Below the pieces are notes generated by a model. That model was not told the origin of the DNA. It saw nothing but the letters and a program-made list of their open reading frames with translations, and ran no database searches. A program made the translations under genes and the position numbers. Below, piece by piece: positions 25,601 through 35,700 of a DNA stretch of 64,000 nucleotides. Each line of letters opens with the position of its first letter. Position 1 is the first letter of the stretch. This DNA comes from CAMLQK01 sp964654135 (GTDB lineage Bacteria; Patescibacteriota; Saccharimonadia; Saccharimonadales; UBA4665), in NCBI GenBank assembly GCA_964654135.1, contig CAZZHV010000001.1:1-64000 (forward strand), read 5' to 3'.

Positions 25601-27562
25601 GGCGGCAATGTGAGCGGAGCGTCAACCACAGCCACGTACTACACTCATATTAACGGCGATGGTTCTATAAACTCATTCGATACAGCGACTGTGCTGCCTG
25701 TAGCACTTGCAAACGGTACTACCTTTGCGGCTAACGGCTATCTTTACTACATGGGTGGTATTAATGGCTCGGGAACTACCGTGGGCGCAACCTACTACAC
25801 ACCGCTAAACTCAGATGGCTCTATTGGTAGCTGGACTTCAACGACAAGTCTACCAACGGTATCTGCCAACTTTGCATCTGTTGTAATGAATGGCAACGTC
25901 TATGTAATAAAGAATAGTACAACGGTTTCGTATGCACCGCTTAACAGTAACGGTACGATTGGCACATGGGTGAGCGACAGCAATGCTCTACCGGTTTCGT
26001 ATACGGGTATGGGGGCTGTAACCTACAACGGCTATATCTATGTTATGGGTGGCTACAATGGTAGCGCGGGTACGACTGGTGTGTATTACACATCAGGTGC
26101 ACGCACTATGGTAGCAGGTTCACTCGACTTAGTTGGTTTAACCGCAGCAGGCGCTTTGACCGGTGATGCAACACAAGAAAGTGGTAGCGTCGGCGGTACT
26201 CTAACTGCAGGAAATACAACAGTTGTTGGTACTCTGCAGGTCCAGGGACAATCTAACTTCAACCAGAACGTGTCGATCAACGGCAACAGTCTTACAGTTG
26301 GGAATAACCTTGATAGTACAAGTACGGGCAACACTCTTATTACCGTGCAGAGCAGGGGATTCGCTGGCCTAGAGCTCTACGGAGATAGTACAAATGACAA
26401 CACTGCAGAGGGCGGTGGAGCTTATGTTCTATACTCTACCGATGGCATACTTGGTACGGAAGCAATTACAGGTCTTGTCCAGCAGGCTGATATTGATCCG
26501 TCTGGTACGGCATATACCGGCGCTGTCGCGAATAACATGCTGGTAGGCACACGTAGCAACTTTGCACTGCAACTTGGCACTAACACTACTGTTCGCATGA
26601 CGATAATGAACAGCGGTAACGTATGTGTGGGCGTGGCAACTTGTACGAAGAAACTAGGTGTATCAGGTACGATTGGTGCATCTAGCACTATTACTGCGAG
26701 CACTACGCCTGACCTTGCGGAGACGATTGCCGCCGCTGACGACGTCGAAGCTGCTGATGTTGTAATGGCCGATCCTAATAATACAGAGCGTGTCGTGAAG
26801 TCTGATCGTGCATATAATACTGCTGCTATCGGTGTTATATCAGACGGAACGTCGAGCTTTATGATTAATTCATATGGCGGCACAAGCTCGGAACTAACCG
26901 GAAAGCCTTTGGTGCTTGCAGGCCGCGTGCCAGTGAAGGTCTCTGGTGCAAATGGAGCCATCAAGCCGGGTGATTACCTAACAAGCTCTGATATACCAGG
27001 TTATGCCATGAAAGCTACTCAAGCGGGCTCTACTATCGGTAAGGCGCTTGGCTACTTTAACGGTAATAAAGGTACGGTTCTGGTTCTGGTTAATCTCGGC
27101 TACTACAATCCTGCGACCGACATACAAGGTACAAATAACTTCCAGAACATTAATGTCGCGGGCAATATTACTGTGAATGGTGGCTTAACTGTTGTAGGCG
27201 CAACGAACGTCGGTACGATAACGATTGGTGGCCATATTATCACACAAGGTAATGCACCTCAGATCCAGCTGCTGTCGGCCTCAGGTCAAAATGCGTCAGC
27301 TACGATAACTGGTAACGATACCTCCGGCGTCGTTAGTATTACGACTGGCACTCAGTCTGTTATCGCGGACGATATCATAAAGATACTGTTCGATAAGGCT
27401 TACGGTGGTGCTCCCCGAATTGTGCTTACGCCTGTGGGCAAGGACAGCGCTCAGGCTGGTGGCTATGTGGATCAGACTCAGCCAGATTCGTTCACGATAG
27501 GCATTGCAAACGTTACGGCAAATGGCAAAACATACGTATTTAACTACCAAATAATGCAATAG
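22613..27562 (+). CDS. Giant secreted surface protein 1 (repeat stalk with Kelch-like propeller)
   Basis: About 1649 residues. An N-terminal hydrophobic segment (PVIFLFALIVGIVFVFSSWL) ending in AVAA fits a signal peptide. Residues about 45-170 form a conserved head shared with protein 2 (NFQARLM, DGDYNVEIKLYNAL, LKLTAVPYAFRAGQLA). A long Thr/Ser/Gly/Asn-rich stalk follows. Six Kelch-like repeats (GYLYVLGG type, separated by NSDGS-G-W spacers) lie about residues 870-1165. Near the C-terminus, RVPVKVSGANGAIKPGDYLT resembles segments near self-cleaving fibre tails. The ATG at 22613 is preferred to a GTG at 22565. No LPXTG or membrane anchor is seen. Role inferred: adhesin or cell-surface fibre. 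Confidence 0.7.
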   Translation: MLKPKFKIPVIFLFALIVGIVFVFSSWLQFQQTPHAVAATNSTLNFQARLMRSAGSIAADGDYNVEIKLYNALTSSGSSQGSCTGDAACLWTETRTSTNKVRVVNGYLTANLGSVTAFPTNINWDQDLYISLNIGGTGTPTWDGEMSPRLKLTAVPYAFRAGQLAAVNGSFTSTLGLTTPTANRSILAPDESGTLCIQSSTNCGFALSSGSGNYIQNGTSLQSGANFNISGTGTAATSLQAPLLDTSSAAALNIGTTNATSINLNKSTTITGGITQSGGAISLTGNAASSVNTTVGALTLQSVNSSTAIVLTGTAGTPSITMNTGSSGTISIGTTSLTSVTLGSAATTTNIATTNTAHTVNIANGGTSTTQSVSVGSTNGSSSTTIQGGTGASAINLTTGTNGKINLTAAGTGAVNATLGSGGFNIVSSTNSSTALAVQDASSSYIFSVSTSAGIVTMGAIQATYSGFDGTLNAPFGNITLGGANTTTIQGNASSTFKATSGSFTTTLGFATPTANRTITLPDEAGTLCIRNSTSCGFAASSGSANYIQNTTTAQSANMYVQAASSGSVAGVLRANAAGSGDILDLKNGAGTNVATFGSTGAVLLQNSTDSLSAFAINTSTGGSNQNVFRVDTTNERVAVGVISDPIGAKLSVATSSTVGFRVYQGGSSDAVQMGNATADFFKITNTGAMLLQNTANSTTAFRIQNANATSNVIVADTTNTRIAIGQASASYTLDVAGDINTSTQLRIAGTSMCDSTGCTAKTGSGFYIHNQTTAQSSNMYVQAATSGSVTAVLQANAAGAGDILDLKDGSGNNVATFSSTGATTLKNSANSSNAFQVQNASGGQLLNVNSSNSVITLNGGAGAGLNSWSSTSSMTTGGSFGGSVVMNGYVYNVGGYAGAYSSAVRYAPIKANGTLGTWNTTTVLGGARGYTAAASSQGYLYVLGGTDGSSNQNTIYIAKQNSDGTLVNWQTSPVTLPSAVNATAAYVVNGYLYVLGGNVSGASTTATYYTHINGDGSINSFDTATVLPVALANGTTFAANGYLYYMGGINGSGTTVGATYYTPLNSDGSIGSWTSTTSLPTVSANFASVVMNGNVYVIKNSTTVSYAPLNSNGTIGTWVSDSNALPVSYTGMGAVTYNGYIYVMGGYNGSAGTTGVYYTSGARTMVAGSLDLVGLTAAGALTGDATQESGSVGGTLTAGNTTVVGTLQVQGQSNFNQNVSINGNSLTVGNNLDSTSTGNTLITVQSRGFAGLELYGDSTNDNTAEGGGAYVLYSTDGILGTEAITGLVQQADIDPSGTAYTGAVANNMLVGTRSNFALQLGTNTTVRMTIMNSGNVCVGVATCTKKLGVSGTIGASSTITASTTPDLAETIAAADDVEAADVVMADPNNTERVVKSDRAYNTAAIGVISDGTSSFMINSYGGTSSELTGKPLVLAGRVPVKVSGANGAIKPGDYLTSSDIPGYAMKATQAGSTIGKALGYFNGNKGTVLVLVNLGYYNPATDIQGTNNFQNINVAGNITVNGGLTVVGATNVGTITIGGHIITQGNAPQIQLLSASGQNASATITGNDTSGVVSITTGTQSVIADDIIKILFDKAYGGAPRIVLTPVGKDSAQAGGYVDQTQPDSFTIGIANVTANGKTYVFNYQIMQ
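23282..23435 (+). repeat. 154-bp block identical to one in surface protein 2
   Basis: Base-for-base identical to 28599-28752, in the same reading frame, while flanking coding sequence of the two genes has diverged. Suggests recent gene conversion or recombination. Confidence 0.95.
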
Positions 27563-27920
27563 CACCTCCGTAACCTCTGTTATTTGTAGGTTAATGATGA
27601 CACAAACACAACGGCCGGAACTAATGCGTAGTACGGGTCTTGTGGATAAGTTTGTTCGTAATTAGTAAAACGTAGTATTTAAGTCTACGTATATTTAAGT
27701 CTCTTGCAAGTTGTTACAGGTGTTAGCTGGTCTCCGGACAGTGTGAACACATAATAGTATTGTATTTATTACTATGAAAAATTGCCGAAAATAGCAGCAA
27801 CAGATCAAAAGTGTGAGTACAAAAATACTCCTCAAATCACCTTGTGTAAGGTGTTGCAAACCCGAATAATGAAGATACGGCTATGACTAACAAAAAGTAA
27901 AAGCCAAAACAGATACCAAA
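27563..27920 (+). other. Region between surface proteins 1 and 2
   Basis: No convincing gene. It contains hairpins ACGTAG/CTACGT (about 27669-27690) and CACCTT-GTGT-AAGGTG (about 27838-27853), and a five-codon start-to-stop reading frame ATG ACT AAC AAA AAG TAA ending at 27900. No strong terminator. It could hold a promoter near 27740-27770, but the boxes are weak. Confidence 0.4.
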
Positions 27921-30900
27921 ATGTCACCAACAACATATAAAAGACCAGCAATATTTCTGCGTTCTTTCCTCCTGTTGGGAGGGGTATTCTTTGCTGTGTG
28001 TCTTGGTACTATCTTCAAGTTACACCCCGGTCAAGCTACCGCAGCAACCAGTTCGACGGTTAATTTCCAGGCGCGTCTGATGGCATCAGCGGGATCTATT
28101 GTTCCTGACGGCGACTACAACGTCGAGTTCAAGCTCTACAATGCGCTCACTTCAAGTGGATCGAGCCAGGGTAGCTGTACCGGTGACGCCGCTTGTCTCT
28201 GGACTGAGACGAGAACAAGTACTAACAAAGTTCGTGTTGCGAATGGTTATTTAACTGTTGACCTCGGTAGTGTCACGGCATTCCCGAATACTATTAACTG
28301 GGACCAGAATCTTTATTTGACGATGAACATCGGTGGTACCGGCACTGCAAGCTGGGACGGTGAAATGTCACCACGCTTAAAGCTGACTGCAGTGCCATAT
28401 GCGTTCCGCGCAGGTCAGCTTGCAACGCTCAATGGTAGCAATGCGGCTACGCTTGGTTTTGTGCAGCCAACTGCCAACCGCAGCATTTTACTTCCAGATG
28501 AATCGGGCACATTGTGTATCCAAAGCTCGGCAAACTGTGGTTTTGCACTTTCAAGTGGCTCGGGCAACTACATCCAAAATGGCACCTCGCTACAGTCAGG
28601 CGCTAACTTTAACATCTCTGGCACTGGTACCGCGGCGACCTCTCTCCAGGCTCCGCTTCTCGACACCTCATCGGCAGCCGCGCTTAACATTGGTACGACT
28701 AACGCAACTAGCATCAACCTCAACAAATCAACGACCATAACGGGCGGTATTAGCCAATCTGGCGGAACTATCTCCTTAACAGGCAACGCTGCTTCATCTA
28801 TCACGACGTCTACGGGAGCCTTAACGCTAACCGCTGCAGCTACCTCGAACTGGACCGTTGGCGGTACAAACCAAAGTTTGACAATTACTACTTCTGGAAC
28901 GGGTACGCTTATATTGGGTACGACAGGCGCAGGTACTGTCACTGTTGGAAGCAGCTCGGCTACTATTAACATTGGTACCACCAACGCCGCACATACTGTT
29001 CATATTGCAGATGGTGGCACAAGTACGACCCAAGCTGTGACAATAGGTTCTACCAACGGTAGCTCAAGTACAACAGTTCAGGGTGGTACTGGGGCATCTG
29101 CCATAAACTTTACTACTGGTACGAACGGTAAAATTAATCTTACTGCTGCTGGCACTGGTGGTGTGGTAGGGACACTGGGAAGTGCTGGATTTGCACTAAA
29201 AACTACCACAGATAGCACTACTGCATTGGCAATTCAGGCATCCAACAATGACTATATCTTTAGCGTCAACACGACCAATGGGACAGTTACGATGGGTGCA
29301 ATTCAGGCAACATACAGCGGTTTCGATGGAACCCTTGCTGCACCACTGGGAATTTTAACGATGGGCGGCACCAATACCGCAACTAGGTTGCTTGGCAGTT
29401 CGGGCATGACAATTCAAGCAACCAGTGGCTCATTTACGACAACTCTCAGTTTTGCCACTCCTACAGCAAACAGGGCAATCGTGATACCCGATGAAGCAGG
29501 TACACTATGTATCAGAAACTCAACAAACTGTGGCTTTGCTGCAACCAGTGGCTCAGCAAACTACATTCAGAACACAACTACCGCACAGTCCGCCAACATG
29601 TACGTCCAAGCTGCAACTAGTGGTTCTGTTGGCGCGGTTATTCGTGCAAACGCTGCAGGTGCTGGTGACATTCTGGATCTTAAGAACGGCGCTGGCACAA
29701 ATGTTGCGACCTTCGGTAGTACTGGAGCAGTGTTCTTGCAAAACTCAACTGACTCAGGCAATGCTTTCCAGATCCAAAACACTTCAAATACATCACTATT
29801 CAACGTCAGTACTAGCTCAAGTGGACTTATCACTATGGGCGCAGCACTGCGTCTTAATGTTACTTCTGCGAATGCTACTACGTTTACGACTCCTCTATCA
29901 TCCGCTGTTCCAACAGCAATTAATATCCCACTATACAACCCAGGAGCCTATGGGCAATTACTAGCCATGGGTCTTCCGAGTACAGCTGATGTGACTGCCC
30001 GAGGCATCTCGGTATTTGACGCTCGTTCGGCTGGTGTTATTCAGCCGGCAATTGCAGTATTTAGCCCTAACGAAAATGATGTATTTGGCCTCTCATGGAA
30101 CGGTCTTAATACTGTTGCATCCTTGGAAACAGGTACCGCCGCGATTGCGCTTCGCCCGGGCGGTGTTAATGTTAAGCTCTGGGCGGGAAGTACCGGTGTC
30201 GCAATCGGAAGCAACGTGTCTTCTGCAAGCTATCCTCTGGACGTGACCGGTGACGTTAACACCTCAACGCAATATCGCATCGCCGGCACAGTTATTTGTA
30301 CGAGCAGTGGCTGTACACCTGCGGCTGGCTCGGGCAACTATATTCAAAACACTGCAACTGTCCAGTCCGCCAACATGTACGTCCAAGCTGCAACTAGTGG
30401 TTCTGTTGGCGCGGTTATTCGTGCAAACGCTGCAGGTGCTGGTGACATTCTGGATCTTAAGAACGGCGCTGGCACAAACATTGCAACCTTTAGCAGTACG
30501 GGAACAATATTGCTCCAGAACTCGACAGACTCAGCTACAGCATTTGTTATTAACAGCTCAGCGGCGGGTACTAACCAGAACGTTTTCCGCGTCGATACGG
30601 TGAGTGAACGTGTTGCTATTGGTGTTGTCGGTGGTACGCCATCAGCTAAGCTCAATATCGCAACTGGCTCTACTGTGGGTCTGCGCGTTTATGATAGTGG
30701 TGCTTATAACTCGCTCGAACTCGCAAATGCTACGGCCAACACCATGAGCGTTGATCAGTATGGCGCAACTCTTCATAAGACAACGACTAACTCCGTTAAC
30801 GCCTTCCAAATTCAGGACTCTACTACTGGAATTGCACTTAATGCCGATACAACAAACCTACGAGTCGGAATCGGTGGCATTACGACCCCAGCTGTATCCT

Positions 30901-32642
30901 TGGACGTGAAAGGTGGAATCCAGCAAACTGGCCTCACCACGAGCAATACTGCTGGAACGGATGCTAATAAGTGGACACTCATGGGCACATGTACTATTAC
31001 TGCTCAGTTTAGGCAATGTGTCTCATCAGTTAACATTATTGGTGGCTTTGACGGCAACGCCGGTGACAACACTCAGGCAACAGTGAGTATGCGCGTGAAG
31101 CAGCAAAACGCTATGGCAGGTGCTCCTTACGTGAACATCACTATGAATGATACGGCCGAAGTTATTACCAAGAATGATATCGTTGCAGTAACGACGCAGA
31201 ACGATGCCACTGCAACAGTAGTACAGCTCTATGGCCGCATTACGAACGGCTTCGAACAGTGGTATTTTGCGCCAACTATGAACCCAGATCAAAGTCCAAG
31301 CAAGTGGGTATGGTCACAGTCTGCCGGTTTCTTGGCGGCGCTTCCAGGCGGTACTCAGACAGCAGCGGTATATGGCGATAGCTACGCAAATACACTCACG
31401 GTTCAGCCTGCAGCTAACGTAACCAATGCGTTTCAGGTTAAAAATGCTGCCGGCACGAACACTGCCTTTAGTGTTGATTCTGGTAACCTCCGAGTAGCAG
31501 TTGGCGGCACCTTTAATCCTCAGGAAACCATGGATGTTGTAGGCAACTTGCAAGTAAGGGACGCAACGACTGCCACCAAGAGTTATCGATTGCGTACCAG
31601 CGGGAGCGCCCTAGACTTTGAGGCAGCAGGTGCCAACCTTGTACTTTCGGTATGGAGCGGTGCTGGGTACACGGGTACGCAATATAATCAGATCACCTTT
31701 AAGAATGATGGCTCTAGTATGGACTTCGCACGAGGGTTCAACGTTTCTAGTGGTACGGCCAAGGTCGGGCTGGGCGGCAATACGAACCCTCAATACGCGC
31801 TTGATGTGACTGGCGAAATTAACGCATCTGTGGGATTGCGTGTAAACGGTACGACTGTTTGTGATACAACTGGTTCAACGGGTTGTATTGCTAAGAGCGG
31901 CTCTGGTTATTACATTCACAACCAGACGACCCAGCAAACTGCTAACCTCAATATGATTAGCGCGGCAACTAACAGTATTGCGGCACTTTTCCAGGGAGCG
32001 AGTGGTCAGACTGCCAATATCCTGCAAGTCAACGACGGTAGCAGCAATGCGTTACTGACCGTAGGCACGGGTACCGTAACTATCGGTAACGGCGGCAACA
32101 CCGTAACATTTGGTACTGGTTTTGAGCCAACGCTGGCCGGAAACGCTCGTCACCAGAAGAGTCTGGTGTTAACTCCTGAATATGCTGGTGCTGTACTCGA
32201 TGCGACAAATGACGCGACTTGTTCATCAGCTAACAGCGGTACCATGACGAGTGCGCTTGATTTGACGAACCGCGTAAACTACTACAAGTGGATTAGTACA
32301 TCGGGTAGCGCACAATGTTACGACGTTGTTGTGCAGGCGCAGGTTCCAAGCGATTGGGCTGCTTGGAACGGAGTACCAACCGTGGGCACATATAGTTCTA
32401 ATACCACGAATGGTACTATGAATCTCGAAATTCGCGATACGGCAGGCACTGTCGAGACTAACAATAACTTCGTATCCATAACGCCATCTACTACGACAAC
32501 GTGGCAGACTAAGAACGGTGGCGCGTTCGCTGGTACATATACAGCAGGTTCGGTTATGACTTTGAGAATTAGAATGTCTAGCTTGAGTAGTGCAGAGACA
32601 CGACTTGGTAATATCACCCTGAATTACTACAGCAAGTACTAG
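27921..32642 (+). CDS. Giant secreted surface protein 2 (paralogue of protein 1)
   Basis: A 1573-residue protein. The N-terminal hydrophobic segment (residues about 11-31) ends in ATAA, a likely signal peptidase I site. The head domain (NFQARLM through LKLTAVPYAFRAGQLA) is nearly the same as in protein 1. Then comes a long Thr/Ser/Gly-rich stalk of repeated units, each about 60 residues: NYIQN, TAQSANMYVQAATSGSV, DILDLKNGAGTN, ATFGSTGA. No Kelch repeats are present. The last 170 residues (from LVLTPEYAGAVLDATNDATC) look like a beta-rich terminal domain. It shares DNA-identical blocks with protein 1 and internally. Probably cell-surface; function unproven. Confidence 0.7.
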   Translation: MSPTTYKRPAIFLRSFLLLGGVFFAVCLGTIFKLHPGQATAATSSTVNFQARLMASAGSIVPDGDYNVEFKLYNALTSSGSSQGSCTGDAACLWTETRTSTNKVRVANGYLTVDLGSVTAFPNTINWDQNLYLTMNIGGTGTASWDGEMSPRLKLTAVPYAFRAGQLATLNGSNAATLGFVQPTANRSILLPDESGTLCIQSSANCGFALSSGSGNYIQNGTSLQSGANFNISGTGTAATSLQAPLLDTSSAAALNIGTTNATSINLNKSTTITGGISQSGGTISLTGNAASSITTSTGALTLTAAATSNWTVGGTNQSLTITTSGTGTLILGTTGAGTVTVGSSSATINIGTTNAAHTVHIADGGTSTTQAVTIGSTNGSSSTTVQGGTGASAINFTTGTNGKINLTAAGTGGVVGTLGSAGFALKTTTDSTTALAIQASNNDYIFSVNTTNGTVTMGAIQATYSGFDGTLAAPLGILTMGGTNTATRLLGSSGMTIQATSGSFTTTLSFATPTANRAIVIPDEAGTLCIRNSTNCGFAATSGSANYIQNTTTAQSANMYVQAATSGSVGAVIRANAAGAGDILDLKNGAGTNVATFGSTGAVFLQNSTDSGNAFQIQNTSNTSLFNVSTSSSGLITMGAALRLNVTSANATTFTTPLSSAVPTAINIPLYNPGAYGQLLAMGLPSTADVTARGISVFDARSAGVIQPAIAVFSPNENDVFGLSWNGLNTVASLETGTAAIALRPGGVNVKLWAGSTGVAIGSNVSSASYPLDVTGDVNTSTQYRIAGTVICTSSGCTPAAGSGNYIQNTATVQSANMYVQAATSGSVGAVIRANAAGAGDILDLKNGAGTNIATFSSTGTILLQNSTDSATAFVINSSAAGTNQNVFRVDTVSERVAIGVVGGTPSAKLNIATGSTVGLRVYDSGAYNSLELANATANTMSVDQYGATLHKTTTNSVNAFQIQDSTTGIALNADTTNLRVGIGGITTPAVSLDVKGGIQQTGLTTSNTAGTDANKWTLMGTCTITAQFRQCVSSVNIIGGFDGNAGDNTQATVSMRVKQQNAMAGAPYVNITMNDTAEVITKNDIVAVTTQNDATATVVQLYGRITNGFEQWYFAPTMNPDQSPSKWVWSQSAGFLAALPGGTQTAAVYGDSYANTLTVQPAANVTNAFQVKNAAGTNTAFSVDSGNLRVAVGGTFNPQETMDVVGNLQVRDATTATKSYRLRTSGSALDFEAAGANLVLSVWSGAGYTGTQYNQITFKNDGSSMDFARGFNVSSGTAKVGLGGNTNPQYALDVTGEINASVGLRVNGTTVCDTTGSTGCIAKSGSGYYIHNQTTQQTANLNMISAATNSIAALFQGASGQTANILQVNDGSSNALLTVGTGTVTIGNGGNTVTFGTGFEPTLAGNARHQKSLVLTPEYAGAVLDATNDATCSSANSGTMTSALDLTNRVNYYKWISTSGSAQCYDVVVQAQVPSDWAAWNGVPTVGTYSSNTTNGTMNLEIRDTAGTVETNNNFVSITPSTTTTWQTKNGGAFAGTYTAGSVMTLRIRMSSLSSAETRLGNITLNYYSKY
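28599..28752 (+). repeat. 154-bp block identical to one in surface protein 1
   Basis: Second copy of the block at 23282-23435, with no mismatch. Confidence 0.95.
29586..29701 (+). repeat. 116-bp repeat inside surface protein 2, copy 1
   Basis: Identical to 30363-30478, spaced 777 bases apart in frame. It encodes the QSANMYVQAATSGSV unit through the DILDLKNGAGTN unit. Confidence 0.95.
30363..30478 (+). repeat. 116-bp repeat inside surface protein 2, copy 2
   Basis: Identical to 29586-29701. Recombination between the copies would remove or add 259 residues without shifting the frame. Confidence 0.95.
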
Positions 32643-32706
32643 CCGAAATCCTACGCAAAATACGTAACGCTTATGCTAAAATAGAAGCAGTAAATCACGT
32701 GTGATC

Positions 32707-35700
32707 ATGATACAAACATCTAAGCATACTAGCGAAAAGCTACGTCGCAAAATATACAGCCTGCAACAGTTGCGGCTTATTCGTCGAGTATCAGCATTGG
32801 TATCTAGGGGAGCTGTCTGGACGCACCGTCATCGTATTGCAACAGGGGTAATGGCCTTTACTATCGTGACGACTAGCATTATCCTGCCAGTCGTCCAGGG
32901 TGCGATTGCGGCTAATCGCTACTACCTGAACCACGACAAACAAGCTTTGCTGGATGGCGTAAATAAGAAGCTCGAAGACAAGCTGGACTTTGATGCCGAA
33001 AAGCAGGTCTACCAGTTTAATCAGGCTGGCAACACACAAGCTAACAATAAAAATCCACTGCAGCAGCTAAAGAAGTCTGCGGTAGGTGATTCTGGCGCTA
33101 AGCTATACTCAGTTGATATTCCTCGCGATCTTAGCAAAGGTATAACGTACTACGATAATCAACAAGATCTGCAATTTACGATGACGCCAGAATTTGGTTC
33201 GTTCGAGGGTGAAAAGCAGAACGGTCGTCTGGTATATCCACTAAAAGACGTAGCTGGCCAGGCAGTGTATACCATCAAGAATAATGGGCTCAAGGAGGAT
33301 ATCATTCTTGATAAAGCTCCTGAGGGTGGGCAACTTTCAATGCGCTTTAAGCTTAATCTGCCTAAGACACTCGAAGCTCGAATCATTCCTCATTCGCAAG
33401 AAGTCGGAATATACTCGGCTGATCCAACGCTGTTTGGGGATATCTCTTACGGCTCGGACGCTGACCGTCAAAGTGTCATGCGGGCGCGCGAAAATTCGCC
33501 CAAGAATTATTTGGTATTTGCTATCCCGGCACCAATCATCAAGCAGACAAATAAAGATGCCAGTGAAGTAGGTGCTGCATATCAGGTAGATGGCGACACG
33601 CTCACATTAAACGCTTCTAATCTTCAGTACGGAAACTACCCACTAACAATTGACCCGAGTGTAGTCATTACGAGCGCCTCAAACTTCACTGATGGTAACA
33701 ATGAAGGCAATATCGACATATCCCCCGATCAGATTAACAGGGGCGGTCTGACCGGCGGCACGATTGGTTCGTGGACGACTAACGGTGCAGGCTTTACGAC
33801 AGCCCGTTACTTCCATGGTCAAGCAGTGTATAACGGTTATGTATATGTGGGCGGCGGCTTGGGGGCGTCCGCATTGAGCGATATACAATACGCTCAAATA
33901 AACAGTGACGGTACACTGGGCACTTGGAACAGTACGGCATCAATTCCAGGTGCAAATGCTGCGCGTTATGGTGAGGGTATGGTCGCCTATAACGGCAGAA
34001 TGTATATTATGGGCGGCTACACGGGGTCTACCTATCTTGACGACGTGCTCTATACTGACATTAACAGTGATGGTACGCTCAGTAGCAGCTGGCAGACATC
34101 ATCAGTCGTACTTCCCACAACACGCTATACGTTTGGTCTCGTTGCCTACGAAAATCGTTTTTATTTAACCGGTGGCTCGAATGCTGCAGTCAAAAATGAC
34201 GCATATTATGCAACTATCAACGCCGATGGCTCTATTGGTAGCTGGACTAGTACTTCTATAGTTTCGGGCTCTCGCTTTAAACACAGTATGGTCCAATACA
34301 ATGGCTACCTGTACGTTGCGGGTGGCAACAATGGCGCAACCTACTACAACGATGTTCAATATGCCAAAGTAAACAGTGACGGCTCACTTGGCTCCTGGAC
34401 GGCGACCACTTCTTTCACAACTGGTCGTTATTCTATGGGCTTGGTTGCGAACAACGGCTACATGTATCTTACCGGGGGAAACGCCAACTCGGTGCTCCAA
34501 AGTGATACGCAGTACGCCAAGATTAATGCGAACGGTACTGTCGGTACCTGGGGTACGTTGTCATCATTATCAGGAACTAACGCAACACGTTACGGCAACA
34601 GCATGTTTGCCTACAACGGCTTTTTATATAGTCTGGGCGGCAACCATGCTACGCCACTGTTAACAGAGGTTCAGTATACGCAAATAGATTCGCCTGGCTC
34701 TACTGGGCAATGGGCTACGTCATCGCCAACTATAACTGCATTACCGGCAGCCCGGCTTTATGCAGCGGTAGTTGCTTACAATGGCACGGTATATGTTATG
34801 GGGGGCCAGAGCGGATCTGGCACTGGTACGGCCGTGAATACTATTTATCGTGCATCGATTGGCAATGATGGTAGTATTGGCGCTTGGACCGCCAATGCAA
34901 CGACACTACCAGTTAGCCGTACGGGTTTAGCCGCTGTAGCCTACAATAATAGAATGTACATTATGGGCGGGTCCGATGGTGCGGCATCGCCAACATATTT
35001 CAACACTACGTATTATGCTGACATCTCATTTAGCAATGGTAGTACCGGTGCCTGGACGGCTAGTACTAACTTTGGTACCGGCAACACTCGTGCATTTCTT
35101 GGGGCTGTGGCATACGGAGTTAATAGTACGGTTAGTGCAAGTGGCTATCTGTATGCTATTGGCGGAAGCAACGGTACAGCTGCAGCCAACCACTATGCAA
35201 CGGTCTATAAGTCTACCCTAAGCCAAACTGGGGTGCCGGGGGCTTGGGCGGCTGCAACAAGCATTAGTGGCGCAAACGCTGCGCGTGACGCCTTTGGCGT
35301 AACTATATATGGTGACAAGATTTATATCGCTGGCGGTAACACGGGCAGCGCCCAGCTAAGCGACGTCAAGTATGCCACCATTACTACTTCAACAGGGGCA
35401 ATATCTGCTTGGACTACATCGGCCAATGCCTTCACCTCTGTAAGGGATAAGCTATCGCTGGCAGCTTCAAACGGTTATCTATATATCATGGGTGGTATAA
35501 ATAGCGCCACTTACAAGAACGATGTGCAGTATGCTCGCATCCTGAGCAGCGGAGATATCAGCACATTTACAACTGCTCGATATAGTTTTACAACTGCTCG
35601 CGCGGGCCTCGTAGGTTTTGCTTATAATGGTTTTCTCTATATTGGTGCTGGTTATGCCGGTGGTACGCCATTTACCGATATGCAAGCGGCACCAATTAAT

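Noticed and set aside
22613..32642. Repeats in the surface protein genes considered as a CRISPR-like array
   Set aside because: The repeats are long, in frame and coding, without regular short repeat-spacer structure.
32691..32706. A CACGTG-centred sequence before surface protein 3, considered as a parS site for ParB
   Set aside because: The flanks (AAAT and TGAT) do not match the TGTTTCACGTGAAACA consensus, and the gene is several kb from parAB. Too weak to call.
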